Below are positions 20,828-31,855 of a stretch of DNA of 64,000 bases, in pieces. Both the position numbers and the translations under genes were made by a program. Under the pieces are notes generated by a model. That model searched no databases. It saw only the letters and a program-made list of their open reading frames with translations, and was not told where the DNA came from. How positions within the stretch are numbered: position 1 is the stretch's first letter; every line of letters begins with the position of its first letter. Source of the stretch: Thozetella sp. PMI_491 (lineage: Eukaryota > Ascomycota > Sordariomycetes > Chaetosphaeriales > Chaetosphaeriaceae); the NCBI GenBank assembly GCA_021432635.1, contig MU270055.1, forward strand, positions 1 to 64,000, written 5' to 3'.

Positions 20828-21402
20828 ATGACTGCGAGCGAGTCTAGTTTTCCTACCCCCAAAGTCGTCGAGGGCGGCTGTCTCTGCCGGGCTCTGCGAT
20901 ACCGAATCAACTTCCCCGACAACCACGACTTCAAAGAAGCTGTGCGCGAAATCCAATCCCAGAGCAATAGAGTCTAGGCTAACCACAACTGCAGTCCGGA
21001 ACATGCCAGTGCACACAGTGCCGCCGGCAGTCTGGGGCCTTCTTCCTCTGCTTCCACAATGTCAAGCCCATCTCAGCCCTGACATGGCTTTCGGACACAT
21101 CCACGCTGAAGATCTACTCAGCCAGTCCGGAGGCGGATCGAGGCTTCTGCAGCGAATGCGGCTCGTGGCTCTACTGGAAGCCCAAGTCGGACGAGTGCAT
21201 TTCCATGACGGTCGGGACTATAGACCCCCTGTATCTGCTTGGCGAGGACGCCGAAGGCAAAGGCATTCCCCAAGGCGGCTTTGGAGTGGCACTCGCGGGC
21301 GGCGAGGGCCACCATTACTATCGTGTCAACGACATCCCAGGAATAACTGACAAGATGGAGTACTTCAGCAAGGGGACTAGCTTCCCAGAGGGCAGTGGGT
21401 AG
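20828..21402 (+). CDS. GFA/CENP-V-domain protein, 2 exons, 173 aa
   Basis: Exons are 20828-20941 and 20995-21402. The 53-nt intron has a weak donor (GTGCGC), a good branch site (GGCTAAC) and acceptor GCAG; it is phase 0. Splicing joins the N-terminal GGCLCRALRY (C18, C20) to SGTCQCTQCRR, then CSECGSWLYWKP follows. These are the zinc-binding cysteine sets of the glutathione-dependent formaldehyde-activating (GFA) fold. The ~170-residue length fits single-domain fungal members, most of which have unknown substrates. True formaldehyde activation should not be assumed. Unspliced, the first frame stops shortly after the donor, which supports the intron. Confidence 0.85.
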
Positions 21403-21747
21403 ACTCGCAAAAGGAAGGGTTTAGTCTCCAAGAACCAGGGTGACACAATTTAAAATAGTATTACCATAAGCTAGGTAAGCAAGTTAAGTACCTAGGTATG
21501 TAACAAGACCAGATCTGCGACCAAAGACTCCGAAGACTCCTCGAACTATCCAGCTCTAAAGGCGATAGATAACCACCCATGTAACCATGCAAAAACCAGA
21601 TATGCCATAATGTTCTAATATTTCCCACTTGCACCAAAGAAGCTCCCGCGCCTTTCTATTAGCCTTTATTATTCCCATCCTTCAGCTTCCCGACCGTCTA
21701 TTAATCTCCCAACATAACCAGCCATCCCGTACCATCTTATACGACAT
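21403..21747. other. Short convergent intergenic region
   Basis: 3' ends of the GFA gene (+) and the SLATT gene (-) face each other. A/T-rich, with a few TAGGTA-like motifs. No gene. Confidence 0.5.
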
Positions 21748-22626
21748 CTACCTCCGGTCCGAAAGGCTCGGGGGGTCCCGGCTGCTTTCGTCAGAGCTCC
21801 TCCCCCGCGACGACGCCACGTTCTCGGGAATCTGGGAGACGTAGTTGTCGGGAAGGTTGTTCTCCTCGGACTGCTTGGCGGCGTTGTACTTCTTGAAGGC
21901 CACCTCCACCAGCAGGCCGGCCTCCTTGCGGTTCTTGCCAATCACCCCGACCGTCAGTAGCGCCTCGGTCTCCTCGATCCAATCCTGGAGCCGGCGAAAC
22001 TCCATCTCGTCCTTGCGTAGCCGCTCGGGGAGGCCCTGGCCCTTGACCAGTGCCAGCAAACCGGCCATGACGGTGTTGACGGCACCGAGGGCGGTGATGG
22101 CGAAGGTATGCGAGCCGGCGTCAGGACCCAGCGCGGTCAGGATGGCGCCGATGACGATCTGCGCAAAGTGCGCAAAGTACACGAGGAAGGAGAGGGCAAA
22201 GTGCTGCCGCGACTTGCGCTTCTGCTCGGAGATGACGGCCTTGTACACGCCCATGGCCGCCTTGCGACCCTCCTCGAGGGAGCCACCGCTCGACGACGTG
22301 GAATAGTCGCTGTTGATGCCTACCGCTCGCCGGAAGATGCGCAGGTTCTCATCGTTGGCGTTGCGGATGTGCAGCCCGGCCGGCGCGCCCCAGGACAGGT
22401 TGGTGTCCGCCTTGGGGAGGTTGCCCAGCACTGGTGTCTCCAACTCTTTAAACTTGGACGGCGTCGGTGCGGGAGATACGGGTGGTTTGGTGTCCACGGT
22501 TGTAGCTGGGGCGTCTGGTGTGACCTCGACGCTAGGAAAGTTCACCGGGGGCTTGCGCGAAAGGAGAGGAGACTGTTCGGTCTGGTCCTGGGGCTCCACG
22601 GGGGCCGGGGATGGTGAGGACGACAT
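21748..22626 (-). CDS. Fungal SLATT-domain (2-TM) protein, 292 aa
   Basis: Single exon from ATG at 22626. Residues 1-80 are Pro/Ser/Thr-rich and disordered. A conserved segment (LSWGAPAGLHIRNANDENLRIFRRAVGI) leads into a helix. Two adjacent membrane segments follow (around ALSFLVYFAHFAQIVIGAILTAL and AITALGAVNTVMAGLLALV). Next is an amphipathic helix with GLPERLRKDEMEFRRLQDWIEETEALL, and a Ser/Arg-rich tail. This matches the fungal SLATT family, relatives of the bacterial two-TM effectors tied to SMODS/SLOG nucleotide signalling. Bacterial SLATT proteins are proposed pore-forming effectors; the role in fungi is untested. It lies within the HET/STAND-containing block. Confidence 0.85.
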   Translation of the reverse strand: MSSSPSPAPVEPQDQTEQSPLLSRKPPVNFPSVEVTPDAPATTVDTKPPVSPAPTPSKFKELETPVLGNLPKADTNLSWGAPAGLHIRNANDENLRIFRRAVGINSDYSTSSSGGSLEEGRKAAMGVYKAVISEQKRKSRQHFALSFLVYFAHFAQIVIGAILTALGPDAGSHTFAITALGAVNTVMAGLLALVKGQGLPERLRKDEMEFRRLQDWIEETEALLTVGVIGKNRKEAGLLVEVAFKKYNAAKQSEENNLPDNYVSQIPENVASSRGRSSDESSRDPPSLSDRR

Positions 22627-24814
22627 GTCGCTATCGGCTGTATGCCAGTCGGAGATACTGCCAGTTTTATGAGACTGATAAGGCTGGTTTTTCTAGATTT
22701 GGTTATAAGGTAGAATGAGAAATCGTAGAGTAGTAGTACTAATATGTAGTGAATAGATGAGTATATCGTATGTCCAGACCAACCATCGTGTCTCGTCGAG
22801 ATCCATCTGCGCCTTTTATCTCGCCCGGTCGCATGCCAGGCTGCTCGAAAGCAACAGGCACCATCAGGTGAAGGCTCACAGAAGCTGTACCCCGTGCGAC
22901 CAGGACCCGCTCGTTGGTGGTCAGCAACCATGTTTTTCCCGGGCCTGGAGTGGGTGTGCTGCTGCTCAGCCTACCTCCACAAAAAGCAACAACGCCGCCC
23001 GCCCATCCGGCCGCGGGACCAAAAAGAAGCAGAAGAGCAGAAGAGCCGCCCCCTTCTGGAAGCGGCGGGCGCCGCCTTTTGCAGCGTCTTGTGACCGGGC
23101 GGTTGGCTGGCAGCGGTACCCGTCCGCCATCCCGGGCGGCGGAGCCCTGTCACACCAATCGCAAAGGATCCGGTCCTGCAGTGCCGCACAATGGCTGAGA
23201 ACTGGGCTGCGATCTAATCCGGGGACGGTGAGATGCAGAGACCTGTGCATCATTGGCTCACCCCTGCTCCCTCCAAGCTTACTGCACGGCATATGACCTC
23301 CAGGGTTCCTTGGCGGTCGGCGCAAGCGGCTCACCCGTCTGTATAGAGTCTAGACGGCGAGTTGCATTCGCCAATCCGAGGGATGCACCGTATAACGCTA
23401 CTATTCTGTCAGCTTATCCCGCCAAACCCTCTCATGTGACTATAGAGCTAAAGGAAAAGGGGAATGTCAACATACGGCACCATTGCCATAGTAGCGACCC
23501 CCAAAGCCAGTCTGACCACACAGCATCCTTTGCTCCACACTGCCTCCGCCGCTCACCCCATTCGCCCCTCAGCACAATTGCGAACAAGAGACCCCAAACG
23601 CAGCGTCGGGCCGCCTCTAGGCGCTTGCCGGGCCAGCCTTTAGTACGAGCCGGTGCTGCCTAAACGGAAGGCTTATGAGGGTTGGTGTAGCCGACATTCC
23701 GTCTACCGTTGAGTGGTGGCCGTACGAGGTCATGCTGCCCCTAGGAGCTTTTATTTTCTAGCGACAGCTTGATGGGAGCATACGGGGGCTTCGCGGAGCC
23801 AACATTCGGCGCAGAAGCGCCACCACTCCGACTGGCAGCGCCTATTCAAGGTGGTATTCCCAGGCTATGTCTCAGTGTAATCTGCTCGGGCGCTTAAGTT
23901 TCTACACCACCTAGTTGTTAGACCAGGTTTGTATAGGACTTGTCTCATGATGCAGTGTCTAGTGGCGCGGATGGTCAGGCCCAAATACGCCGCCCGCTGT
24001 GCCGTACCCAGCCAGGTTGTTGGTGCTTCAGCAGTCCTTACCCTCCACTCCACCGATTCTTCCCACCTCGGTACTGCGCGCTTGAGCCTGCGCATAGGTA
24101 GTGACTCACCAATTATTCGACTCACGTTGGCCAGGCCGGTGCAAGAGTCGTGCCGCTGGAGAACCACCCTGAGTGGCCTTGGCCCCCTAGCAAAGTTGCT
24201 TGGCCTCATGGAATCCTTCCACCTTCTATAGTTCCGAGCGTGTACAGTTCCCATCCGAGATTGTTAAAATTATACAGTCTTAAATTGCCAGATGCCCGCC
24301 CCAGCTGACCTTGTCTCGTGGTGGGTGTTGGAAAGAGCAGCTCGTTACGCTTAGCATAGCCCATCATCTGCTTCTGCCATCTCAAGTCAGCCGAACTATC
24401 ACTTCTGCATTCCAGCAATCCTTCAGAATCTGGCATCTCTACACCTCGTATGTTTCCAAGCCGAAGCCACCCATAGCATTCTGGAAGAGCCCTAACTGGC
24501 GGGGCGTTGCGAAGTTAGTGCCCGTAGAAGACACTAGTATTGCGCATATATTAGGACAGCGGTTGCTGAAACACGCAATACAATCTAGATTAACATAAGC
24601 TCGCTATGTAAGGCTTATCTACGATGTTTCTTCACCTCCTGTGAGGCTGCCTCCATCCGTTTAATTAATGGCCGTACAGTAGCTTAACTAAGGGTCTTCT
24701 TCGAGTGAAAACAACTTCTCGTAAATGCCGATATAGCCGCGGTCTAAGACATACTCTACGGCCGATATACCATTTACTACAGTATTGCGATGTAGTCCAT
24801 AGGGCACGAGCGCT
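22627..24814. other. Intergenic, no gene supported
   Basis: 2.2 kb between the SLATT promoter and the 3' end of the STAND-ankyrin pseudogene. Several frames of 90-180 codons overlap on both strands, with atypical composition and no domain. It may contain old repeat remains that I cannot identify. Confidence 0.45.
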
Positions 24815-27800
24815 TCAAGGAGAATCCTCGATCCTTAGAAAATTCGCCTCGTCGGAGCTGGCATCACTTATCGAGATCTGCCCGGGCACGTTGGCTCCGA
24901 ATGCTAGTAGCAGCTCCGTCGTCGGTAAATGAGCAGTGAAAATTGAAATGTCGAGAGGACTCTGTCCTCTTTTGTCCACCACGTTAGGCTCTGCGCCATG
25001 CTGCAGGAGAGACTCCGTCGCTCTGGTATGTCCGAGGCTGACAGTTAGATGCAGCGGCGTCGTCCCATCACTGGTGCTCCAGTTGGGGTTGCAACCTCCC
25101 ATGGCAAGGTTCTGTATACATTTAACGATCATTGACAATGTGACTGATTTTGCCGCTATGGCCGTATGGATAGGGGGTTTTCCCTCATTGTTAAGAGTGT
25201 TCGGGTTAGCACCGGCCCGGATAAGCGTTCTGATCGCAGCGGATGATCCGACTTTGGCGGCATAGTGCAATGGACTGTTGCCGTTGGCATCCTTACTGTT
25301 GACATACTTCTGGGGGAGCCGCTCGACTAGCTTTGGGATGATGTTTTTCGTCAGCCTTTCTCCGCCCACCACCGAGGATAGTTCATCGTCTGGGTCAAAG
25401 GCTGCTTGTAGTACACGCAGGACTTCCTCATGCCAGTAATCTGGAGCATGCTGAGAGAGAGCATTGCGCTCTATCTCCTCAAACACTGTGAGGTTTTCGT
25501 GAAGGACGGCTAGGTACAGAGGACTATTGCGTAGCTGGGAATAACGACAAGTCGATGCTCCCTTTCGAAGAAGGTGTAGAGCGACCGCGGTCATGTCATT
25601 TCGGATGGCAAGCGAGAGCAGTGTTGCGCCTATTCCGAATGAAGACTGTTGGAATGTGTACGGATCGGCTCCAGCCTCCAGGAGGGCGGTAGCGGCGCTG
25701 GACTTTTTAGTTAAAATCGCGTCCCTTAGCAGGCGCGAGCTATCCATCAGCCAAGTGTTTCTGGGGGCGGCGAGGATGAGTGCTTCAACCAGAGGCCCAT
25801 TGTTGCTCTCGATTGCTATTTCAAGACTACCGACCTCCAGTAGATACGCGCCCAAGGAGATGGTATGCTCAGGTTGCTCCTCCATGGTGGTGGAGCCGGT
25901 ATGTGGTTGCCCAGGCTTTCGCAGATACACGAGAGCTTCGTTGTGCTTGAGCAACATTCTCACAAAGTCACACCCCATCCCCCTAATCAGACTTCACATA
26001 GTCCAAGAGGTGCAGTCTTCGGCAAAGTCGTGCCAGACATCGGGCCTCTCAAGCAAAACATCAAGGCACTCCCCTTCATTGCCCATCAGTGTGTCCAATT
26101 GGGCACACCGTTCAAGGAAGATTCCCAACGGTCGACTGCCCAAATAATGATGAGGTGTTCTCAGGCTAGCCCCACGGTCCAAGAGATATCTAAGCATGGA
26201 TGGGCTCCATATGTTGCAATCGATGCACTGGGCAAGAATGTCGCCCAGATACTTACCTTCGTTTATGGGGGGGAGCACCCTGGAAAGTTGTTCTTTGGAT
26301 ATACGGCCTCGTGTCAATGCATAAAGAAAGAGGCCGGGGTGTGAGTTCTGGTTAGCCCAGAAGAGGGCAGATTCAGGACGGGGGTTCCCATCTGCGTCTG
26401 CATTCCACGGGACCGACACCCAAGGCCTTGCCACCATGTTATGTCAGTATCCTTTTAGGGAATTAAGGGTAAGTATGCGTACAGCTTTCCTTGCACCAAA
26501 GTGGACCAGTGGGAAAATACCGCCGGGTCGCTTGTAGGTTCCTCGAAATGGCGAGAATGCTCGATCCAGTGAGACGCCGCGTAGGGAAGGAAGGCTTTGG
26601 CTAGCTCCGTGTTGTCAGCTAACTTGTAGGCTTGCAAGTCTATCAATAGACGGCCGATATCAATCTCGGTTGCGGGAGACTTCTGCACTCGACGCCAGTG
26701 ATGGGCTAGTCGAACAATATGAGGCGCTGTGGATTTCGTCGCCTCCACCACCTTATCCACCACGGGATCGACTTTGGCTTGCTTCTTCACCGTCAATCGG
26801 GAGTCGAAGATCGGAAAGTTGAGATACGTCACGCATACAGAACCCATGTAAAGTTCTGCGTCTTCTAGAGTGGTGTAGAAGTTGGAGGTAGCGGGGTCGG
26901 CAGTAGTGGAGGGTGTCGTGATATGTCGGAAGGCGCTGTGGTGGATAAAGCGGACTCTAGAATCTTCCTCGTCGAGCTCGATAAGGCCGCCACCACATAG
27001 AGATACGAGACTAGAACCATCTTTGGGCAGGGTCGAGCTGTGCCAATCCAAGTTCCCCGGAACAACTGACAGGGCAACGCGCAGCTCGTCCAGCGTGAGC
27101 GGCTCCTCTGCCGCAACGACGAGTTTCATTATGCTCTTCTCATATCTGCGATCGGGTGTCCTCTTCAAGGCAGCTTCGAAGGTTTCCGGTAAGCTTTTTG
27201 GCAAATTGTTGAGAATATTGAGTATGTCTTCGTCCGTAGTTACGCGGCCTCCATTGAGCGGCAGAATTGTTTCTAGCTGCAGCGCAACCCAGAGATACCT
27301 AGATGAGAAGATTAGAATCAGCAGTCCGGGTATTCACAATACCGTGAGGAAAAACTCACATTCCTTGTGCTCCTGCTAACAACTGCTTCTTTGCGAGATT
27401 TTCGAGTGTGGGGCTAAGTGGTCTCGCCGACTGTCGACGCTTGAGCTCGTTCGTGACGTAGTCCTCAATCTCAGCGTCTCGCTTCGCATCACTCAAGGAT
27501 ATGCGATGGGAAATATCTATTTCAGTCGCCAACATATTTTCGACTGGTGACTGGCTCCGGCTTGAGAGACACACCATGACTGTCCTGCAAGCCATGAGCT
27601 GGCGGAGGAAGGCCAGGGTCTCTCTCATCTCTGCTTCTACGCACTCTTCGAGGCCATCTAGTACCACGAAGTAGCGCTGGTTTTGAGGGAGCCATTTCGT
27701 CAGCAGAGCTAAGGTACTGTGGGCTCCGGGCCTAGATGTCGGATCATGTAAATCGATGGCTGCGTCCCACTTGATCTCCGTGTCTTTCAGAGGTGAAAGC

Positions 27801-29059
27801 AGTTGATAGGCAATACTCCCAGCGATGTTTCTCGCTACAAGAGAGTTGGGTTCCTTGGGCGTGCAGAAGAAGAAGGAGCAGCAATGTTGGAGAGAGATGT
27901 CAGCGACTACATTTGCCAATGCTACGGTCTTACCGCTACCCAAGTGCCCGGATAGCCGCAAAACAGATGCTGCAGTCCCTTGTACCCATGTGGAATACTC
28001 CGGTCTGCCAAAGATCCATCTGCAAGTGCCTTTTCCTCGATGCCGTCGCCAGGTGACATCATAGTCCCCTTGACGAGGCGAGAGTGCGAGGAGGAGGCGT
28101 GTTTTTGCCTCCCTCAGACGTGTGCGTTGTGCCTCGGTGGAGACCAAAAGGGCGAGCCGGTCGCTTCGAAGGATTGACGCTTTCTCCGCATCGATGCCAC
28201 GCTTCGAAGCCAGTATATTCGCCTTCTGCTCGATAACCCGGCCCCATTGGTCTAGCTCCTCTTGGGGTGGCCCAAACTCCGAGGCATACGGGGCGGCAAG
28301 AGAGGCAGCAAGCTGTGAGGCCAAGGATTTCCTCGTGAACAGCACAGCTTTCTGGCACAATTTGACCAGCACGGTGAGGTATTCGCAAAGGTAGGTCTGC
28401 AGCTCGCGAGAACTGGGAAACAGTTGCGCAAAGTCACTGTGAAGCGACCAGGATGTCCCCAGCCGCATGAACATTCACGACAGCTTCTCGAAATAGGACA
28501 GGAAGCCTACGGCCACCTAAGGGAGTGTGAGGATCAGCAATGGCACTTTCGAAGCACAGCTGTGGGCCTGTGTACCTCGAGGGAGGTCCGCACTGCGAAC
28601 CACACTCCGCTTATCATCAGGTTTTGTGTGCCGCCACTGTTCATGCCCAAGTTTCAGTAGTTTATCATATTAGATGTTTAGGTATCTATCCGGAGCATGT
28701 CCCGAAAGCAGGGGTTCGAATGCTCCCATTCGACAAAAATGAATTAAAGAACATGTGAAGACAGACATAAGCACGTCCCCAGCAGCGACTAGAGACTGGA
28801 GCCGGCCGAGGAAGACGCCGATCCTGGTCCCGGCTTGCTGCCATGACCGGTGGAGGCGAGATCCTTCTCGGTTAATCTCCTCAGTGAATTGTATGACTTC
28901 CCATCCAGACGGCTGGACGTTCGAGCTGCTCCGAAGCGAGTTGAATTTGGCTCGATGCTTACCATCGAGAACCTCAGCAAACCCAGACAAGGCTAGGCCT
29001 AGCCGGGCTTCTGGCGAGAGCTGCCCGGCAAGGGCTAGTGCCTTGATGGTCTTCTTCAT
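24815..29059 (-). pseudogene. STAND (NACHT)-ankyrin protein gene with two in-frame TGA codons
   Basis: Five exons with consistent phase: 29059-28767, 28636-28576, 28516-27360, 27298-26483 and 26426-24815 (introns 130, 59, 61 and 56 nt; the first and last donors are weak, GTCTGT and GTACGC). The model spans 1313 codons. The N-terminal helical domain contains GGTQNLMISGVWFAVRTSL and SYFEKLS. A NACHT P-loop GHLGSGKT lies near 27950-27927, with Walker-B-like YFVVLDGLEEC. A winged-helix-like region and ankyrin repeats follow; the clearest are DANGNSPLHYAAKVGS and DGTTPLHLTVSLGH. TGA codons at 28477-28475 (after SYFEKLS) and 25996-25994 (before SLIRGMGCDF) break an otherwise open frame. Family members are NLR-like sensors of non-self or stress. 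As read, only ~130 residues would be made. Readthrough, editing or base-call error are alternatives. Confidence 0.8.
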
Positions 29060-31186
29060 CGAAAGGGCGAGCGACACGGTACCCGTTAGGCCGTTGCTTA
29101 GCAGAAACTAACCGCCAGCGGCATGCGCCGTGAACGCGAGAGAGATGCGCACGAGCGAGCCCCTTCTAGGATGCAGCTGCGCTGCGTCAACCGCTTCAGC
29201 CATTACGCCTCGCGTCTCGTGACCCGGCCGGCAGGCTACGGCGCCTGGCGAACCACGGCGCGTTGTCCGCGGAGCTGCGCCGGAAAGCTGCAAGCATTAC
29301 CTTTTCCCCGGCATACTCGACGCAGCACAGCCCCCACAACGCTCGAGGCCCGCGGTAGAAGCCAAATTGCTAGAGACCAAATTCCCCTACTTCGTAGGTC
29401 GATAGGCACTTGCATATCCGTGGTCAAGACAGTCGCTGGCTCTCCCGGTCTCCCAGGCAAGTCGAGCGGCCATCGCTTATACTGACGATCGCTTCCGGGA
29501 TGTGCCTAAAACCCATCGGACATGGGCTCTATAAGGCATCCAACATCAGCATTTTTGAGGCCCGCATGGGGAGGCATGGATAAATGGGACGCCCGGCATC
29601 CTTTCGAGCCTATCTCTGGCAAAGGATTCGAGCGTATGGAGTACAAGCAATTCCATCGCTGCGCTCTCCACTTTCCCAACCCTACGGCTGGTAGCTCTAG
29701 CGCCGATCAACACCCTTACCTAGCGCGGAACGTTAGATGAATCCGCGCCGTCCGTAAGCGCAGGTCGCGCTAAGGCGGCACCCGGCGGTTCCTTCGTCTG
29801 GTCATGGCGACGGCGCGGTAATTAGGAGCTCTTGGGGGAGCACGGGAGCAAGGTCGCAAGGACGCTGCTATTCAGCACCGAGGGCTGACGGGATAGCTCC
29901 ATGCAGCTTGCAACGCTCTTTCTCCTTGGGGCACTCAGCTCTGGGGAAAGGCTTGCGAGGCTGTTCCTGCGAGAAGCGCTAAAGCTTCCGTCCCACCTTC
30001 CCCGCCAAACCGCACATACCACCACTAAGGTCGCGCGACTCGGGACCAGGCTGAACCCCCTTTTCCCCCCTCGTCGTCCAATCACCATCGCAAGTGCGGC
30101 AGTACAGCGCAGCATCGCCACTACCAAAGCACACAGAAGCCACTCGATAGGCGGACTCGGTCTAGTTTTTAAATTCACAACCCGGGGACAGGAGAGCCCA
30201 AGAGCGGAATTGCTTACTGTCGCACGCAGCCAGGGCACGAGCCAATGGTTTCTCGACGGCTTCGTATAACTGCAGGCCGGCTCGCATGAATGCGAAACAA
30301 GCCAGTATGAACATATGAAGGCGCTCGCTGCGAGGGATCCATCCGAGCCAAAAGCTAGTGCCCGAGATCTCAAATTCCGCGAAGGAGACAGGACATCGAT
30401 GACAATTCGCAGACAGGGCCCAAAGGGCTCCCTCCTTCCAACTCGAATTCGTCGATCATTTTTTAGGGGCAAACGTAGGGGTTGACGAAAGCGACAGGGC
30501 ACAACTGGACCTTTCGTCCGATAGTCTGCGCTCCGCCCCACGGGACCATGCTGTAAGTGGTTCGACATCATTGGGAGACGGGCTTGATGGGCCCAGGTGC
30601 CGCAGGCCAGGGGGCGGCAAAAGCCCCCGGGTTGCATGGCCCCGCTGCTTCTATGCACATCACGGATTAGGCGGCGTCCAAGCCACCATGCTGAATCCCA
30701 CACCTACCGTAGTACTTGGGGGCAGGCAGGCAAGCGATCCCCCCCCCTAGGCGAGACGTTTTAGACCTGTGCTGTCCCGCATCCGTACTTAAGCCATCGT
30801 GTGGTCCTCAATTTAGATGGCATGAAGTTGGATTCGCGTCTGCCTTCCCGGGAGAAGTTTGAAGAGATCACCACGCATTGTGTTCGGCACATCGCAGTTC
30901 CTCCTGTCCACCTTAGGGGCCCCTAAACACGAACCCAGGGTGTCGAGCAGGTCCAAAGGTGGCTTGTTTCATGGCTACCGTTCCCAACAGCTCATAGGCT
31001 ATATTATCCAGCCCAGCCCGCCTCTCGGCGTCCAGCCCCGACAAACTTCCCCATCCCCTCTCTCTGCGCCATCGCACTCCTAGCCCGGCTTCCACGCCAA
31101 GGGGTCGCTGCTGGGCCTTGACGCACGCCTTATGTTCCCGCCCGCACCCGCATACCCTCGGTGAGACAAACATCAACCTATCCAAG
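29060..31186. other. Intergenic, divergent promoter region
   Basis: Between the STAND pseudogene (-) and the single-pass membrane gene (+). A 293-codon frame on the minus strand (29822-30703) and a 122-codon frame on the plus strand (29901-30269, hydrophobic start) overlap. Neither has convincing composition or domains. Confidence 0.45.
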
Positions 31187-31855
31187 ATGCCGTCCTTGTC
31201 CTTCCTCCGCCGAGATGGCGAAAACCCCACACCGTTCAACGCAGAGAGCGAGCCAAGCTCACCAGATTACGATGCTTCCAAGGCTTGGATCGTTCTGGTG
31301 GCCGTACTCGGCATGCTTGTCGTGGTGATCATCGGCATCATCGCATCGTTTCACTTCTACAGACGTCGCAACTTCCAGAGGGAGCGGAGCCGAGATCCTT
31401 ACCTGACGCTGAAGGAGTACTCGCGGAAGAGCAAGTTAAGCCTGGGCGACCGCAGGTATGAGGAGGACGTGCAGAGACATGCCATCATCCGCAAGTCACT
31501 GGCTAGTCGGTCCTCAGTGATGCTGTCAGAATCCGACGCCCAACGCATTAGTCGGTCCTCCGCCATACTGTCGGAAGCCGAGGTCCCGCAGCGCATCCCG
31601 CCCACTACGGATGAAGATGAGGAAGAGCAAGCCGGGTCGCTCCGGGACGACTGGAAAGAGTGGGAGGCCAAGTTACAAATGGAGAGGCAGCGGTCCGGCG
31701 AGCAACACCCCCTGGAGTCCAGCGTCGACCTCACCATCCCGCCGAAGTCTCGGGACCATTCTCCGAGCCAGAGCCCGCTCCTCAAGCAACAACATCCTGC
31801 TACACCCTTGCCGCCAATGATCCACCTAGAGAAGACAGCAAATAGCGCGCTCTAG
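31187..31855 (+). CDS. Single-pass membrane protein of unknown function, 222 aa
   Basis: The start is the ATG at 31187 in AAGATGC context. Upstream in-frame codons back to 31118 are probably 5' UTR. Residues 1-30 are polar. One strong membrane helix follows (AWIVLVAVLGMLVVVIIGIIASFHFY), then a basic stop-transfer YRRRNFQRERSR, indicating an N-out/C-in single-pass topology without a cleavable signal. The cytoplasmic part is Ser/Arg/Glu-rich. It contains a degenerate internal repeat: SVMLSESDAQRISRSS and a similar SAILSEAEVPQRI block. It ends in a Pro/Ser-rich tail. No catalytic domain. Small membrane-anchored scaffolds of this type are common and uncharacterised in filamentous fungi. Confidence 0.75.
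   Translation: MPSLSFLRRDGENPTPFNAESEPSSPDYDASKAWIVLVAVLGMLVVVIIGIIASFHFYRRRNFQRERSRDPYLTLKEYSRKSKLSLGDRRYEEDVQRHAIIRKSLASRSSVMLSESDAQRISRSSAILSEAEVPQRIPPTTDEDEEEQAGSLRDDWKEWEAKLQMERQRSGEQHPLESSVDLTIPPKSRDHSPSQSPLLKQQHPATPLPPMIHLEKTANSAL

Noticed and set aside
25979-25996. An intron removing the TGA at 25996-25994
   Set aside because: The only GT..AG pair there would be ~18 nt long. The frame on both sides is the same, so a nonsense codon is simpler.
28695-28730. tRNA-like B box (GGTTCGAAT) on the plus strand
   Set aside because: No A box or acceptor stem at the proper distance; it lies inside the first intron of the STAND pseudogene.
29822-30703. 293-codon frame on the minus strand, and the 122-codon frame opposite it (29901-30269)
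   Set aside because: No recognisable domain, odd composition (Trp/Cys/Arg/Ser) and mutual overlap. The short plus frame has a hydrophobic start but no convincing secreted-protein features.
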